A stretch of DNA of 64,000 bases, from NCBI RefSeq assembly GCF_023276405.1, contig NZ_JALRMO010000001.1, positions 6,135,001 through 6,199,000 on the forward strand. The letters run 5' to 3'. The position numbers were made by a program, and so were the translations under genes. Below are positions 21,007 to 29,500 of the stretch, one piece after another. The stretch comes from Paenibacillus hamazuiensis (GTDB taxonomy: Bacteria > Bacillota > Bacilli > Paenibacillales > NBRC-103111). The notes below the pieces were generated by a model. That model was not told the origin of the DNA and did not search any database. It worked only from the letters and a program-made list of their open reading frames with translations. Each line of letters begins with the position of its first letter. The first letter of the stretch is position 1.

Positions 21007-21255
21007 TCAATCGGGCAGCCGGCGGTTGTCGGAGGAAGGTTTCTCCTCCGGCTTGACCGGAGCGGCGGTCTGCACCGGCGGCTCAACCTTGCGTTCGGCA
21101 GGCTCGTCGGACATGATCTCCTGCGCGCTTTTCTTGAACTCGCGAATCGTTCGGCCCAAGGACCGTCCGAGCTCGGGAAGCTTTTGGGGACCGAACAGCA
21201 GGAGCGCAACGAGCCCGATCAGCAATATTTCGCCGAAGCCTAAGTTTCCAAACAT
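21007..21255 (-). CDS. tatA: twin-arginine translocase subunit TatA
   Basis: A single N-terminal helix (MFGNLGFGEILLIGLVALLL) is followed by the FGPQKLPELGRSLGRTIREF amphipathic segment diagnostic of TatA/E. A charged, Pro-rich tail makes up the rest of its 82 residues. I use ATG 21255 with GGGGTG six bases upstream; an in-frame GTG at 21264 would add three residues but lacks a ribosome-binding site. TatA oligomers form the pore. It is followed by tatC and preceded by molybdenum cofactor genes, whose enzymes are often Tat substrates. Confidence 0.96.
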   Translation of the reverse strand: MFGNLGFGEILLIGLVALLLFGPQKLPELGRSLGRTIREFKKSAQEIMSDEPAERKVEPPVQTAAPVKPEEKPSSDNRRLPD

Positions 21256-21382
21256 GCTTTTCACCCCGTAAGTGGATAATGGGAGGACGCGAATAAGGCT
21301 TCCAGCCTAGAATAAACGCACGACGGCGGGCAGCCGTATGGGAGGAGCCAAGCCGGGCCGACGGAAACTTATCGCACCGGCT

Positions 21383-22417
21383 TCAGCATCCCAGCAGGCC
21401 GCCGTACCCCATGGCGGTAATGTCCTCCCGTACGATCGTTTCCCCGGCGCAAATTCGCGGCAGCAGTACGTCAAACGACGTGTACGGGTCGTGCATGACG
21501 CAGCCGGGCAGCCCGAGAATCGGCGTCTTGCCGAGGTAGCCCATCAGCAGCATCGAGCCCGGCAGCATCGGTGTGCCGTAGCTGACGACGCGAGCGCCGG
21601 CGCCTTTGATCGCACCCGGCGTGCGGTCGTCCGGGTCGACGGACATGCCGCCCGTGACGAGGATCATATCCGCGCCGCCGTCCTGGAAACGCCGGATCTC
21701 ACCGACGATCACGTCGCTTTCGTCCGGTGCGAAACGCTGCTCGATCACGTCCGAGCCGAAGGCGGCGAGTTTTTCCCGGATGACCGGTCCGAATTTGTCC
21801 TGAATGCGGCCTTTATATACTTCGCTGCCGGTCGTAATGAGGCCGACCTTCAGCGGGCGAAACGGCTTCACCTGGATGAGATGCTCCATCTCGAGCATGC
21901 TGTGCAGCGTAAGCTCCTGCTTATGGTGGTTCGCGAGCTGCTCGACCCGCTGGATTTTCGACTCTTCAATAATAAGAGGGATGACGCGGGTGCCGACCAG
22001 AGCTTGGCCCGGCTTCACGATCGTGTTCGTTTTGGCCGTGGACACCACCACTTGCTCGATTTCGTTGACCTCGTCGACGAACGGTTTGTACACCTTGGCC
22101 AGTCCATGAATGGTCGACTTCAGCGTTACTTTGCCTTCATGAGGTTCGGTCATCTCGATATTCGCGCCGATAATGGCGCGGGCCATCCGCAAAGCCGCTT
22201 CGTCCTCGTGAATGACGCCGTCCTGCAGGTCGATCGTGTAAATATGCTCCTTGCCGATGCTCAGCAGGGCGGGAATGTCCTCTTCCCGGATGACGTGGCC
22301 TTTTTTGAACAGACGGCCTTTAAATTGTCCGGGAATGATCTGCGTCAAGTCGTGGGCAAGCACCATGCCGACAGCGTCTTCGACCTTCACTTCGCGCAGC
22401 ATCGATTCGGTGTTCAT
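21383..22417 (-). CDS. MoeA-like molybdopterin-binding protein
   Basis: A 344-residue protein with the MoCF-binding fold: KVGLITTGSEVYKG and DMILVTGGMSVDPDDRTPGA are the characteristic glycine-rich loops, and GLPGCVMHDPYTSFDVLLPR closes the domain. The N-terminal part (REVKVEDAVGMVLAHDLTQI) resembles a reduced MoeA start. It is shorter than true MoeA (about 400 residues) and lacks its C-terminal domain, so it may be a MoeA-like protein of less certain role. The start ATG overlaps the stop of the MogA/MoaB gene by four bases, showing translational coupling in a molybdenum cofactor operon. Confidence 0.85.
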   Translation of the reverse strand: MNTESMLREVKVEDAVGMVLAHDLTQIIPGQFKGRLFKKGHVIREEDIPALLSIGKEHIYTIDLQDGVIHEDEAALRMARAIIGANIEMTEPHEGKVTLKSTIHGLAKVYKPFVDEVNEIEQVVVSTAKTNTIVKPGQALVGTRVIPLIIEESKIQRVEQLANHHKQELTLHSMLEMEHLIQVKPFRPLKVGLITTGSEVYKGRIQDKFGPVIREKLAAFGSDVIEQRFAPDESDVIVGEIRRFQDGGADMILVTGGMSVDPDDRTPGAIKGAGARVVSYGTPMLPGSMLLMGYLGKTPILGLPGCVMHDPYTSFDVLLPRICAGETIVREDITAMGYGGLLGC

Positions 22418-22908
22418 AAAGCATGCTCCCCTTCTCTGCCGGTCAAAATCCCAAGTGCATGCGGCAGTTGATGGATGATCACGCTTAGATTTTCCGAGAC
22501 GCCGCGCGGACTGCCCGGAAGGTTGATAATCAGCGTGCGGCCGCGGATGCCCGAAATCGCGCGGGACAGCATCGCTCTCGGATTTCTTTGCATCGCTTGC
22601 AAACGCATCGCCTCGGCGAAACCGGGCGCCAGCCGGTCGATAACCCGCTGGGTCGCTTCGGGAGTCACATCCCGCGGCGCGAGACCCGTGCCGCCGGTCG
22701 TCAGGATGAGATCAGCCTGAAAATAATCGGTCATTTCGATCAGCGCGGCCATGATTTCGTCCATCTCGTCGGGTACGACGCGGTATTCGACGATTTCCCC
22801 CTGGATCTCCTCTTCGACCAGCTCCCGAATGACCTGTGCACTAGTGTCCTCGCGTTCTCCCCGGGAGCCCTTATCGCTTGCCGTCAAGATTGCTACCTTC
22901 CAGCGCAT
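22414..22908 (-). CDS. MogA/MoaB family molybdenum cofactor protein
   Basis: Adenylates molybdopterin before molybdenum insertion (the MogA role) or is the MoaB paralogue; the sequence alone does not separate them. The 164-residue protein starts MRWKVAILTASDKGSRGERE and has LILTTGGTGLAPRDVTPEAT, the family's substrate-binding motif, and LIINLPGSPRGVSENL near the end. The chosen ATG 22908 has GGAGAGGTG upstream; a longer reading frame is only an open extension. It is 26 bases downstream of moaC and overlaps the next gene. Confidence 0.92.
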   Translation of the reverse strand: MRWKVAILTASDKGSRGEREDTSAQVIRELVEEEIQGEIVEYRVVPDEMDEIMAALIEMTDYFQADLILTTGGTGLAPRDVTPEATQRVIDRLAPGFAEAMRLQAMQRNPRAMLSRAISGIRGRTLIINLPGSPRGVSENLSVIIHQLPHALGILTGREGEHAL

Positions 22909-22934
22909 AAGCTTCACCTCTCCATGTATCGATG

Positions 22935-23426
22935 TCATTGCTGCGGGGATCGCTGAAAATCCCCGCTTTTGCCGCCGGTTTTCGCAAGCAGCATGGTCGG
23001 CCCTATGGTCATCTCCTTCTCTGCGGCCTTGCACATATCGTAAACGGTCAGCGCCGCCGCGGAAACGGCGGTCAGCGCCTCCATTTCGACACCGGTTTGC
23101 CCTTTCGTCTTGACCGTAGCTTCTATGTAAAGTTCGTTCGAACCGTTATCGCTGAACCGGATGTCGACCCCTGTAAGCGCCAGCGGGTGGCACATCGGAA
23201 TCCAGTCCGACGTCTTTTTGGCCGCCATGATGCCGGCCACTTGGGCTACGGCCAGCACATCGCCCTTGGCGATGCGCCCTTCCTTGATCAAGATGAGCGT
23301 TGCGGGCTGCATCGTGACCGTCGTCCGGGCCGTCGCCGCGCGGCTCGTTTCGTTTTTGCCGGAAATATCGACCATGCGTGCGCGGCCCTGCTCGTTAAAA
23401 TGCGTGAGCGGATTTGTCTCGTCCAT
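22935..23426 (-). CDS. moaC: cyclic pyranopterin monophosphate synthase MoaC
   Basis: Converts the MoaA product to cyclic pyranopterin monophosphate in molybdopterin synthesis. The 163-residue protein shows [18 protein letters not shown], the catalytic [20 protein letters not shown], and [20 protein letters not shown], all hallmarks of MoaC. It starts four bases after the stop of the 5-formyl-THF cyclo-ligase gene, so the two are co-transcribed. moaA and moaD/moaE are not in the window. Confidence 0.97.
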   Translation of the reverse strand: MDETNPLTHFNEQGRARMVDISGKNETSRAATARTTVTMQPATLILIKEGRIAKGDVLAVAQVAGIMAAKKTSDWIPMCHPLALTGVDIRFSDNGSNELYIEATVKTKGQTGVEMEALTAVSAAALTVYDMCKAAEKEMTIGPTMLLAKTGGKSGDFQRSPQQ

Positions 23427-23430
23427 CTTG

Positions 23431-24069
23431 TCACTTCCGTTCCTGCATATTCAGATTGGCCTTGGTCGAGCGGGTTTCCGTCACCAGATGATGCACGCGG
23501 AAATCGAACAGCCCGAGCGGCACCTCGGGAATGATTTGCAGATCGAACGCGCCGGCAATCAGATAAGGTTTCGGCCGATTCGCCCGCACATACCGCTGTA
23601 TGAACCGGTCGTAATACCCTCCGCCGTAGCCGAGCCGGCCGAACTTCAGATCGAACGCCAGGCCCGGCACCAAAATCACGTCCACCTCGTCGATCTCGTG
23701 CAGCGTCGGCAGCGACTCCATCGGCTCGCGAATGCCGTAAGCGCCGGAGGCGATGTCCTCGTACGAGCGGATCTCATGAAGCCGCATCTGCCTGTGCTCG
23801 GGAAAAGATTTCGGAATGACGACGCGATAGCCGCGCGACCAGCATTCCTCCATCACCGGCGTGACGTCGGCTTCCGTTTTATGGGGCATGTAGGTAAAAA
23901 GGGTCGGAGGCCTCTTGTCTGTCTGCGCCGAAGCCAGACGTTCCATCACCTCGCGAAGCAGCTTCTCGTTGATTGCGGCCGTCTTGGTCTTGCGCTCCGA
24001 GTCGGACAGGGAGGCTCTCAGCTTGGCCATCTGTTTGCGGAGCTCGATTTTTCGCTCTTTTATATTCAC
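23431..24069 (-). CDS. 5-formyltetrahydrofolate cyclo-ligase
   Basis: ATP-dependent conversion of 5-formyl-THF to 5,10-methenyl-THF, keeping the folate pool active. The C-terminal motif [20 protein letters not shown] followed by GGYYDRFI is diagnostic. [12 protein letters not shown] at the N-terminus and [15 protein letters not shown] also fit. I use the GTG at 24069 ([13 protein letters not shown]), which has GCGAGGA about nine bases upstream; an in-frame TTG at 24090 is the alternative. It is the first gene of the operon leading through moaC and the molybdenum genes, and is divergent from abcF. Confidence 0.94.
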   Translation of the reverse strand: MNIKERKIELRKQMAKLRASLSDSERKTKTAAINEKLLREVMERLASAQTDKRPPTLFTYMPHKTEADVTPVMEECWSRGYRVVIPKSFPEHRQMRLHEIRSYEDIASGAYGIREPMESLPTLHEIDEVDVILVPGLAFDLKFGRLGYGGGYYDRFIQRYVRANRPKPYLIAGAFDLQIIPEVPLGLFDFRVHHLVTETRSTKANLNMQERK

Positions 24070-24267
24070 GGGGCATAGTCCTCGCTTCAATGTATCTCTG
24101 TATCATTTTAACATAATTCATGAAAATAATGAAAACAAAAGGAGCTCCTTACATCGGCGCGGGAACTTCGATATTTTTCTAACCATTCTCGGCCTTTATT
24201 TATGCCCCGATATCATTTACGATAAGAGAGATACGGAAGACGAAGTCAGGTTTTTAGGAGGATCACC

Positions 24268-26271
24268 ATGCTTTTGCAAGTAAACGGCATAACCAAAAGC
24301 TACGGAGTCACGACCGTGCTTTCCAATATATCGCTGCAAATCGAAGCCCGGGAGCGCATCGGCCTCGTCGGCGTCAACGGCGCGGGTAAATCGACGCTGC
24401 TGCAAATCATCGCAGGCGAAGCGTCGTACGATGCGGGCAATATTTTTAAGGCGAAGGAAACGAAGATCGGCTATTTGAAGCAAAACAGCGGCCTGCAGTC
24501 GGACGAGACGATCTGGAACGAAATGCTGAAGGTGTTCGCCCACCTGCTCGAAGCCGAGCGGGAGCTGCGGCAATTGGAAGCGTCCATGTCGGATCCTAAT
24601 CTGCTGGGCAACGAACAAAAATACGAGGCTACGATGAAGCGGTACGCGACGCTCTCCGACTGGTTCCGCGAGCAGGGCGGGTACGAGGTCGAGGCGAAAA
24701 TCCGCGGGGTGCTTCACGGGATGGGTTTTGCCGATATGGCTCCGGACACGCGGGTGAACACGCTGAGCGGCGGGCAGAAAACACGGCTCGCTTTAGCGAA
24801 AATGCTGCTCGAGGAGCCCGACCTGCTCATGCTGGACGAGCCTACCAACCACCTCGATATCGCGACGCTGACTTGGCTGGAAGGCTATTTGCGCGGATAC
24901 CCCGGCGCCATTCTCGTCGTGTCCCATGACCGCTATTTTCTGGATGCACTGGTCGACACGATCTATGAAATCGAAAGAACGAATTCGAAGCGATATACCG
25001 GCAACTATTCGAAATATGTCGAAACGAAGCAGGCGGAATACGAGATCCAGCTCAGGCATTTTGAAAAGCAGCAGGAAGAAATCGCCAAAATGGAAGAGTT
25101 CATCCAGCGCAACATCGTGCGGGCTTCGACGACCAAAAGAGCCCAGAGCCGCCGCAAGGCGCTGGAAAAAATGGAGCGCATCGACAAACCTCTCGGCGAG
25201 CTGAAGCGGGCGCATTTTGCCTTCGAGGTCGAACAGATGTCCGGCAAGGAAGTACTTCAGGTAAGCGGCCTGTCGGTCGGCTACAAGCCAGGCGAGCCGC
25301 TGCTGCGGGACGTTTCGTTCCAGCTTCGGCGCGGAGACACGGCGGCGCTGATCGGACCGAACGGGATCGGCAAGTCAACGCTGCTCAAAACGCTGATCGG
25401 CCAGCACACTCCGGACAGCGGTTCATATCAATGGGGCACCAACGTCAAGATCGGCTATTACGATCAGGAGCAAAAGGGGCTGAACCCAAGCAACACGGTG
25501 CTGGACGAGGTCTGGAACGCGTTCCCGCATTTGGAGGAGGCGCGCATCCGTACGGTGCTCGGAAACTTTCTGTTCAGCGGCGAGGACGTGTTCAAAAAAA
25601 TCAGCTCGCTGAGCGGCGGCGAGAAGGCGCGAGTCTCGCTGGCCAAGCTGATGCTGGAAAAAGCGAACGTGCTCATTCTCGACGAGCCGACAAACCACTT
25701 GGACCTGTACAGCAAAGAGGTGCTCGAATCGGCTTTGATCGATTATGAAGGCACGCTGCTGTTCATCTCGCATGACCGTTATTTTCTCAATAAAATGGCG
25801 GAGCACATGCTGGAGCTGGATTCGGACGGCTTAACCGCCTATCTGGGCAATTATGACGATTACATCGAGAAAAAGCAGGAGCTCGCGGAGATGGAGAGGC
25901 TTCGTGCAGAGCAGCAGGCTGCGAAGAAGCCCGGCGGAGGCGGACCCGGGGGGGCGGCCGGCGCCGGAGGAAAATCGGGGGCATCCGTTTTGGGGCCGAC
26001 CGACAAGTCTGCGGCTGAGCCAGTCAAATCGGGCAGCTACGAGGCGGACAAGCAGGCCAAACGCGAGGAACGCAGCCGCCAGCGCAAGGTGGAGCAGCTC
26101 GAACAGGACATTGCGCGGCTTGAAGAGGAAATCGCCGCACTTGAAGCGGAGCTTGCGCTGCCGGACGTGTACAACAATTATGTGATGGTGCAGGAGAAAA
26201 ACGGCCAGATCGAAGGGAAAAAGGCCGCTTTGGCGGAATGCTACGAGCAATGGGAGACGCTGCTTGGGTAA
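24268..26271 (+). CDS. ABC-F family ATP-binding protein (YdiF-like)
   Basis: A 667-residue ribosome-associated ATPase without membrane segments. The first nucleotide-binding domain has Walker A GVNGAGKST, signature LSGGQKTRLALAKML and LLMLDEPTNHLD. The second has GPNGIGKST, LSGGEKARVSLAKL and LILDEPTNHLD. Between them is the ABC-F interdomain linker (ETKQAEYEIQLRHFEKQQEE), and the C-terminus is a Gly-rich stretch plus coiled coil (KVEQLEQDIARLEEEIAALE). ABC-F proteins act at the ribosomal E site in translation or antibiotic protection. Its place beside tsaD matches ydiF of B. subtilis. RBS TAGGAGGA. Confidence 0.95.
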   Translation: MLLQVNGITKSYGVTTVLSNISLQIEARERIGLVGVNGAGKSTLLQIIAGEASYDAGNIFKAKETKIGYLKQNSGLQSDETIWNEMLKVFAHLLEAERELRQLEASMSDPNLLGNEQKYEATMKRYATLSDWFREQGGYEVEAKIRGVLHGMGFADMAPDTRVNTLSGGQKTRLALAKMLLEEPDLLMLDEPTNHLDIATLTWLEGYLRGYPGAILVVSHDRYFLDALVDTIYEIERTNSKRYTGNYSKYVETKQAEYEIQLRHFEKQQEEIAKMEEFIQRNIVRASTTKRAQSRRKALEKMERIDKPLGELKRAHFAFEVEQMSGKEVLQVSGLSVGYKPGEPLLRDVSFQLRRGDTAALIGPNGIGKSTLLKTLIGQHTPDSGSYQWGTNVKIGYYDQEQKGLNPSNTVLDEVWNAFPHLEEARIRTVLGNFLFSGEDVFKKISSLSGGEKARVSLAKLMLEKANVLILDEPTNHLDLYSKEVLESALIDYEGTLLFISHDRYFLNKMAEHMLELDSDGLTAYLGNYDDYIEKKQELAEMERLRAEQQAAKKPGGGGPGGAAGAGGKSGASVLGPTDKSAAEPVKSGSYEADKQAKREERSRQRKVEQLEQDIARLEEEIAALEAELALPDVYNNYVMVQEKNGQIEGKKAALAECYEQWETLLG

Positions 26272-26279
26272 AGGGCGGA

Positions 26280-26484
26280 TAATTCACAATATCCACATGT
26301 TTATCCCCAATGAAAACTGGCGAAAAACCGCGATGTGTGAAGAAATTTTTAACGCCCGCTGATTTTATCCACATCATCCACAACCAACTTGTGAAAAACT
26401 TGTTAGACCGCAAGTTATTTGCAATGCCGCTTGTGGATTGATCGGAACAGCATTATACACAATATACACAACCCCTGTGGATAA
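26280..26484. promoter_or_regulatory. cluster of DnaA boxes
   Basis: Three exact matches to TTATNCACA occur: TTATCCACA at 26365-26373, TTATACACA at 26453-26461, and TGTGGATAA (reverse) at 26476-26484. One-mismatch 9-mers lie at 26280-26288, 26289-26297, 26301-26309, 26374-26382, 26390-26398 (reverse) and 26462-26470. Several pairs abut directly. The stretch lies between the convergent abcF and tsaD genes and encodes nothing. From memory, one of the non-oriC DnaA-box clusters of B. subtilis lies in the gcp(tsaD)-ydiF gap. Confidence 0.75.
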
Positions 26485-26504
26485 CTTTGTCCACAGGGGT
26501 TGTG
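26467..26504. repeat. 15-bp perfect hairpin containing a DnaA box
   Basis: Arms 26467-26481 and 26490-26504 pair perfectly around an 8-base loop. The left arm overlaps the exact DnaA box TGTGGATAA. It may also terminate abcF transcription, though there is no T run. Confidence 0.7.
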
Positions 26505-26540
26505 TGCTGATTAAGGGATCTATAAAGTACCGCGAACAAA

Positions 26541-26576
26541 CAAAAAGCCCATCGTCTCCATGAAGAGACGACAGGC
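26541..26576 (-). terminator. terminator of the thiL-tsa operon
   Basis: On the minus strand, a hairpin with TCGTCTC/GAGACGA at its core is followed by TTTTTG. It is about 80 bases past the tsaD stop. Confidence 0.7.
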
Positions 26577-26656
26577 TGCTGTCGCATTACACTCATGTTG
26601 AGCCGGGTTTTCGCTATCCGCGCATCTGCCGCATCGGAGGGCGACCGCAACCGCCC

Positions 26657-27700
26657 TCAGACCGACCAGGCTTCGAGCTTCAGCAGCGGCTCCGCCTTCA
26701 TGTCGAAGGACGCGTACTGCCCCTTGTCCCATTTCAAAAAAGCGGCGGCGGCGATCATCGCCGCATTGTCCGTGCACAGGCTGAGCGGTGGCACCAAAAG
26801 CGGCAGCCCCGCCTCGTCGCAGCGGGCTTTCAGCCGCTCGCGCAATCCCTTGTTGGCGGCGACGCCGCCCGCCAGCAGCAGCTGCTTCGCGCCGAACGCC
26901 TCGGCGGCGCGCAAAGCTTTCTCCGTCAACACGTCGATGACGGATTCCTGAAAGCCGCGCGCGACGTGGGCCGGGTCGAGCGTTTCGCCCTTCATGCGCG
27001 CCTGGTTGAGCACGGCGAGCACCGCCGATTTCAGCCCGCTGAAGCTGAAATCGTACGACTCCGGCTCGAGCCACGCCCGTGGCATCGTGATGGCGGCGTC
27101 CGCTTCGTGCGCCAGCCGGTCGATATGCGGGCCGCCCGGGTACGGCAGGCCGAGTGCGCGGGCTACCTTGTCGTACGCTTCGCCGGCGGCGTCGTCGCGC
27201 GTCTGCCCGATGATCCGGAAGCGGCCCGGGGCTTCGACATGCACCAGCTCCGTATGGCCGCCGGAGACGACCAGCGCGACCAGCGGGTACTCGAGCTCGT
27301 GCACGAGCCGGTTTGCGTAAATATGGCCGGCGATATGATGCACGCCGATGAGCGGCACCTCGAGTGCAAAGGCGAGCGCCTTCGCCGCCACCATGCCGAC
27401 AAGCAGCGAGCCGACGAGCCCCGGCCCCTGCGTGACGGCGACGGCGGACAATTCGCTCAGCGTGATGCCCGCCTTTTCGACCGCTTCCTCAATGATCCAC
27501 GTTACGGATTCGACATGCTGCCGGGAAGCGACCTCCGGCACGACGCCGCCAAACCGTTTATGCGTTTCGACCTGGCTCGATACGACGTTGGAGCGGATGA
27601 TTTTGCCGTCTTCCACGACAGCCGCCGACGTTTCGTCGCAGCTCGTTTCGATCGCTATAATATAGCAGGGCTTTCCGGCCCGTTGTTCGCTTATGCTCAT
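26657..27700 (-). CDS. tsaD: tRNA N6-threonylcarbamoyltransferase TsaD
   Basis: Transfers threonylcarbamoyl to A37 of ANN-decoding tRNAs, in complex with TsaB and TsaE. The 347-residue protein has IAIETSCDETSAAVVEDG at the N-terminus, the metal-binding HHIAGH motif (about residue 120), VVSGGHTELVHV, and LLLAGGVAANKGLRERL near the C-terminus. It is the last gene of the thiL-tsaE-tsaB-rimI-tsaD operon, the same order as in B. subtilis. Confidence 0.98.
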   Translation of the reverse strand: MSISEQRAGKPCYIIAIETSCDETSAAVVEDGKIIRSNVVSSQVETHKRFGGVVPEVASRQHVESVTWIIEEAVEKAGITLSELSAVAVTQGPGLVGSLLVGMVAAKALAFALEVPLIGVHHIAGHIYANRLVHELEYPLVALVVSGGHTELVHVEAPGRFRIIGQTRDDAAGEAYDKVARALGLPYPGGPHIDRLAHEADAAITMPRAWLEPESYDFSFSGLKSAVLAVLNQARMKGETLDPAHVARGFQESVIDVLTEKALRAAEAFGAKQLLLAGGVAANKGLRERLKARCDEAGLPLLVPPLSLCTDNAAMIAAAAFLKWDKGQYASFDMKAEPLLKLEAWSV

Positions 27701-27721
27701 ACGATCCTCACATTCTATCCT

Positions 27722-28225
27722 TTATCGCGGAGTACGTTTTTGCCTTTGCAGGTCGACCCACATAATGATCGCATCCTCACGATTGTCCGTATAATAACCG
27801 CGGCGGACGCCGACGGAGTAAAAGCCCATTTTTTCATACAATTTCTGGGCGATGTAGTTGGAAGCTCTGACCTCCAGCGTCATGCGGACGGCACCCAGAA
27901 AGCCGGCGCTTCGCATAAGCTCTCTTAGGAGGCGTTCGCCCAGCTTTTGGCCGCGGAACTCTTTTTTGACGGCGATATTGGTGACGTGCGCTTCCTCCAT
28001 GATCAGCCACATGCCGCCGTAACCGGCAATTTCGCTGCCGTGCACCATCACGAGGTAATGGGCGAACTGGTTGCTCGTGAGCTCGTTCTGAAACGCTCCG
28101 GCTGTCCACGGCGTCGTAAACGCCTCCTGCTCGATGGCGCATATCGCCGGTATATCCTCGAGGCGCATGGAGCGAAACGTCACAGCATCGGGCAAATCTG
28201 GTAAATTAGCGGCGGGGTGTTCCAT
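27722..28225 (-). CDS. rimI: ribosomal protein S18-alanine N-acetyltransferase RimI
   Basis: A 167-residue GNAT acetyltransferase. The acetyl-CoA binding motif A reads VTNIAVKKEFRGQKLGERLL, and the C-terminal YEKMGFYSVGVRRGYYTDNR segment is typical of RimI. RimI acetylates the N-terminus of ribosomal protein S18. It lies between tsaB and tsaD, a conserved arrangement. Confidence 0.94.
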   Translation of the reverse strand: MEHPAANLPDLPDAVTFRSMRLEDIPAICAIEQEAFTTPWTAGAFQNELTSNQFAHYLVMVHGSEIAGYGGMWLIMEEAHVTNIAVKKEFRGQKLGERLLRELMRSAGFLGAVRMTLEVRASNYIAQKLYEKMGFYSVGVRRGYYTDNREDAIIMWVDLQRQKRTPR

Positions 28226-28246
28226 GGCGGGCTTCCTCCTAAATCG

Positions 28247-29014
28247 TTACTCGTCCTGTTTCTGCCTGGCAATCAGCTTCACTTCCGCTTCGGGCAGCTG
28301 CGTATAGTTCGGGGCAAAGCCATGCACGTCCTCGAATTGCCCGGCATGCCAGCGCGGATACGCGAGTTCGCCGACGTCGCAAGCCCTCAGCGCATGCGGC
28401 TTGATGACCGCGGCCGGATGGTGCTCCGCAAAGCGGTTCAACGCATCCATATGCAGTTCAATTTCCCCGGCGAAAATAATATGCGCCGGCCCTTGCTCCT
28501 TGGTCAAGCCGGCGAGCTCTTCGGTCCAGGCGGCGACGAGCCGGATGCCATCCGGGCGAAGCGGCCTCAACCCTTCTCCATCCGCTTCATAAAGCGCGGT
28601 AAAAGCCTGGCCGCGGCGCGCGTCCATCAGCGGCACGACCCAGATTTTGCCCTCTGGCGCTGCGGACTGCGCAAGCCGCAAACCGCCTAACGCCATCGCT
28701 TCGAGGCTCGATACGCCGATGAGCGGTACTTTGCGCGCCCACGCGAACGTCTTGGCGACGGTGACTCCGATGCGGATGCCGGTATACGAGCCCGGTCCGA
28801 CTCCGGTTGCGATCGCGGCAATATCGCCGGGACGCAGCTCCAGCGACCGCAGCATCTCCTGGATGTGCGGAATCAAGTACATCGAGTGGTTCCGCTCCGC
28901 CTTGGAATTGTTTTCCGCGAGCAGCCTGCCGTCTCTGAAAATCGCCGATGTCATCGACGACGTCGACGTATCCATGGCGAGCATCACGCCCTGCGGATAT
29001 GTAAAATTCGTCAT
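28247..29014 (-). CDS. tsaB: t6A biosynthesis protein TsaB
   Basis: A 255-residue ASKHA-fold partner of TsaD. The N-terminus shows MLAMDTSTSSMTSAIFRDGR, and the conserved VGPGSYTGIRIGVTVAKTFA is present. It has no HxxxH metal site, as expected for TsaB. The start is ATG 29014, whose ATGA overlaps the tsaE stop codon. A frame extending further upstream is not needed. Confidence 0.95.
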   Translation of the reverse strand: MTNFTYPQGVMLAMDTSTSSMTSAIFRDGRLLAENNSKAERNHSMYLIPHIQEMLRSLELRPGDIAAIATGVGPGSYTGIRIGVTVAKTFAWARKVPLIGVSSLEAMALGGLRLAQSAAPEGKIWVVPLMDARRGQAFTALYEADGEGLRPLRPDGIRLVAAWTEELAGLTKEQGPAHIIFAGEIELHMDALNRFAEHHPAAVIKPHALRACDVGELAYPRWHAGQFEDVHGFAPNYTQLPEAEVKLIARQKQDE

Positions 29015-29496
29015 AATAGCAATCCGTTCTCCTTTAACGTCCGGCACCATGCGGTATAAGGCTCTCCATAGGGGGTCAGTTGAAACGATCTCGCCTGCTC
29101 CCCGGCGTAATCGATTCTCACTGCCAGCCTTTCTTCAGGAAGCAAATCCGCAATCAGCTCCGCCCATTCGATCAGCGTGATGCCGTCTCCATAAAAATAT
29201 TCGTCCAACCCGAGCTGATCCGCTTCCGGCTGGGATATCCGGTACACATCCATATGGTAAAAAGGAAACCGCGTTCCCTCATATTCTTTGATAATCGTAA
29301 AGGTCGGGCTGTTCACCGTCTCCTCCACTCCGATCGTTTTCGCGACGGCTTGGGAAAACCGCGTTTTGCCCGCTCCGAGATCGCCGTCCAGCGTAATGAC
29401 CGTTCCCGGTACAAACAGCTCGGACAGCCGGACCGCAAGGCGTTCGGTATCCTGTTCGTTTTCCGCCGAATAACGGTAAATTTGCTCAGCCGCCAC
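29011..29496 (-). CDS. tsaE: t6A biosynthesis ATPase TsaE
   Basis: A 161-residue P-loop ATPase that drives the TsaBD complex. Walker A is GDLGAGKTRF; SPTFTIIKEY, FYHMDVYRI and LIEWAE are the standard TsaE motifs. It sits four bases after thiL and overlaps tsaB by ATGA. Confidence 0.96.
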   Translation of the reverse strand: MAAEQIYRYSAENEQDTERLAVRLSELFVPGTVITLDGDLGAGKTRFSQAVAKTIGVEETVNSPTFTIIKEYEGTRFPFYHMDVYRISQPEADQLGLDEYFYGDGITLIEWAELIADLLPEERLAVRIDYAGEQARSFQLTPYGEPYTAWCRTLKENGLLL

Positions 29497-29500
29497 CGCT

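Noticed and set aside
26280..26504. Chromosomal replication origin (oriC)
   Set aside because: DnaA boxes are clustered, but dnaA/dnaN/rpmH are absent and the AT-rich unwinding region is weak. The synteny fits a secondary DnaA-box cluster.
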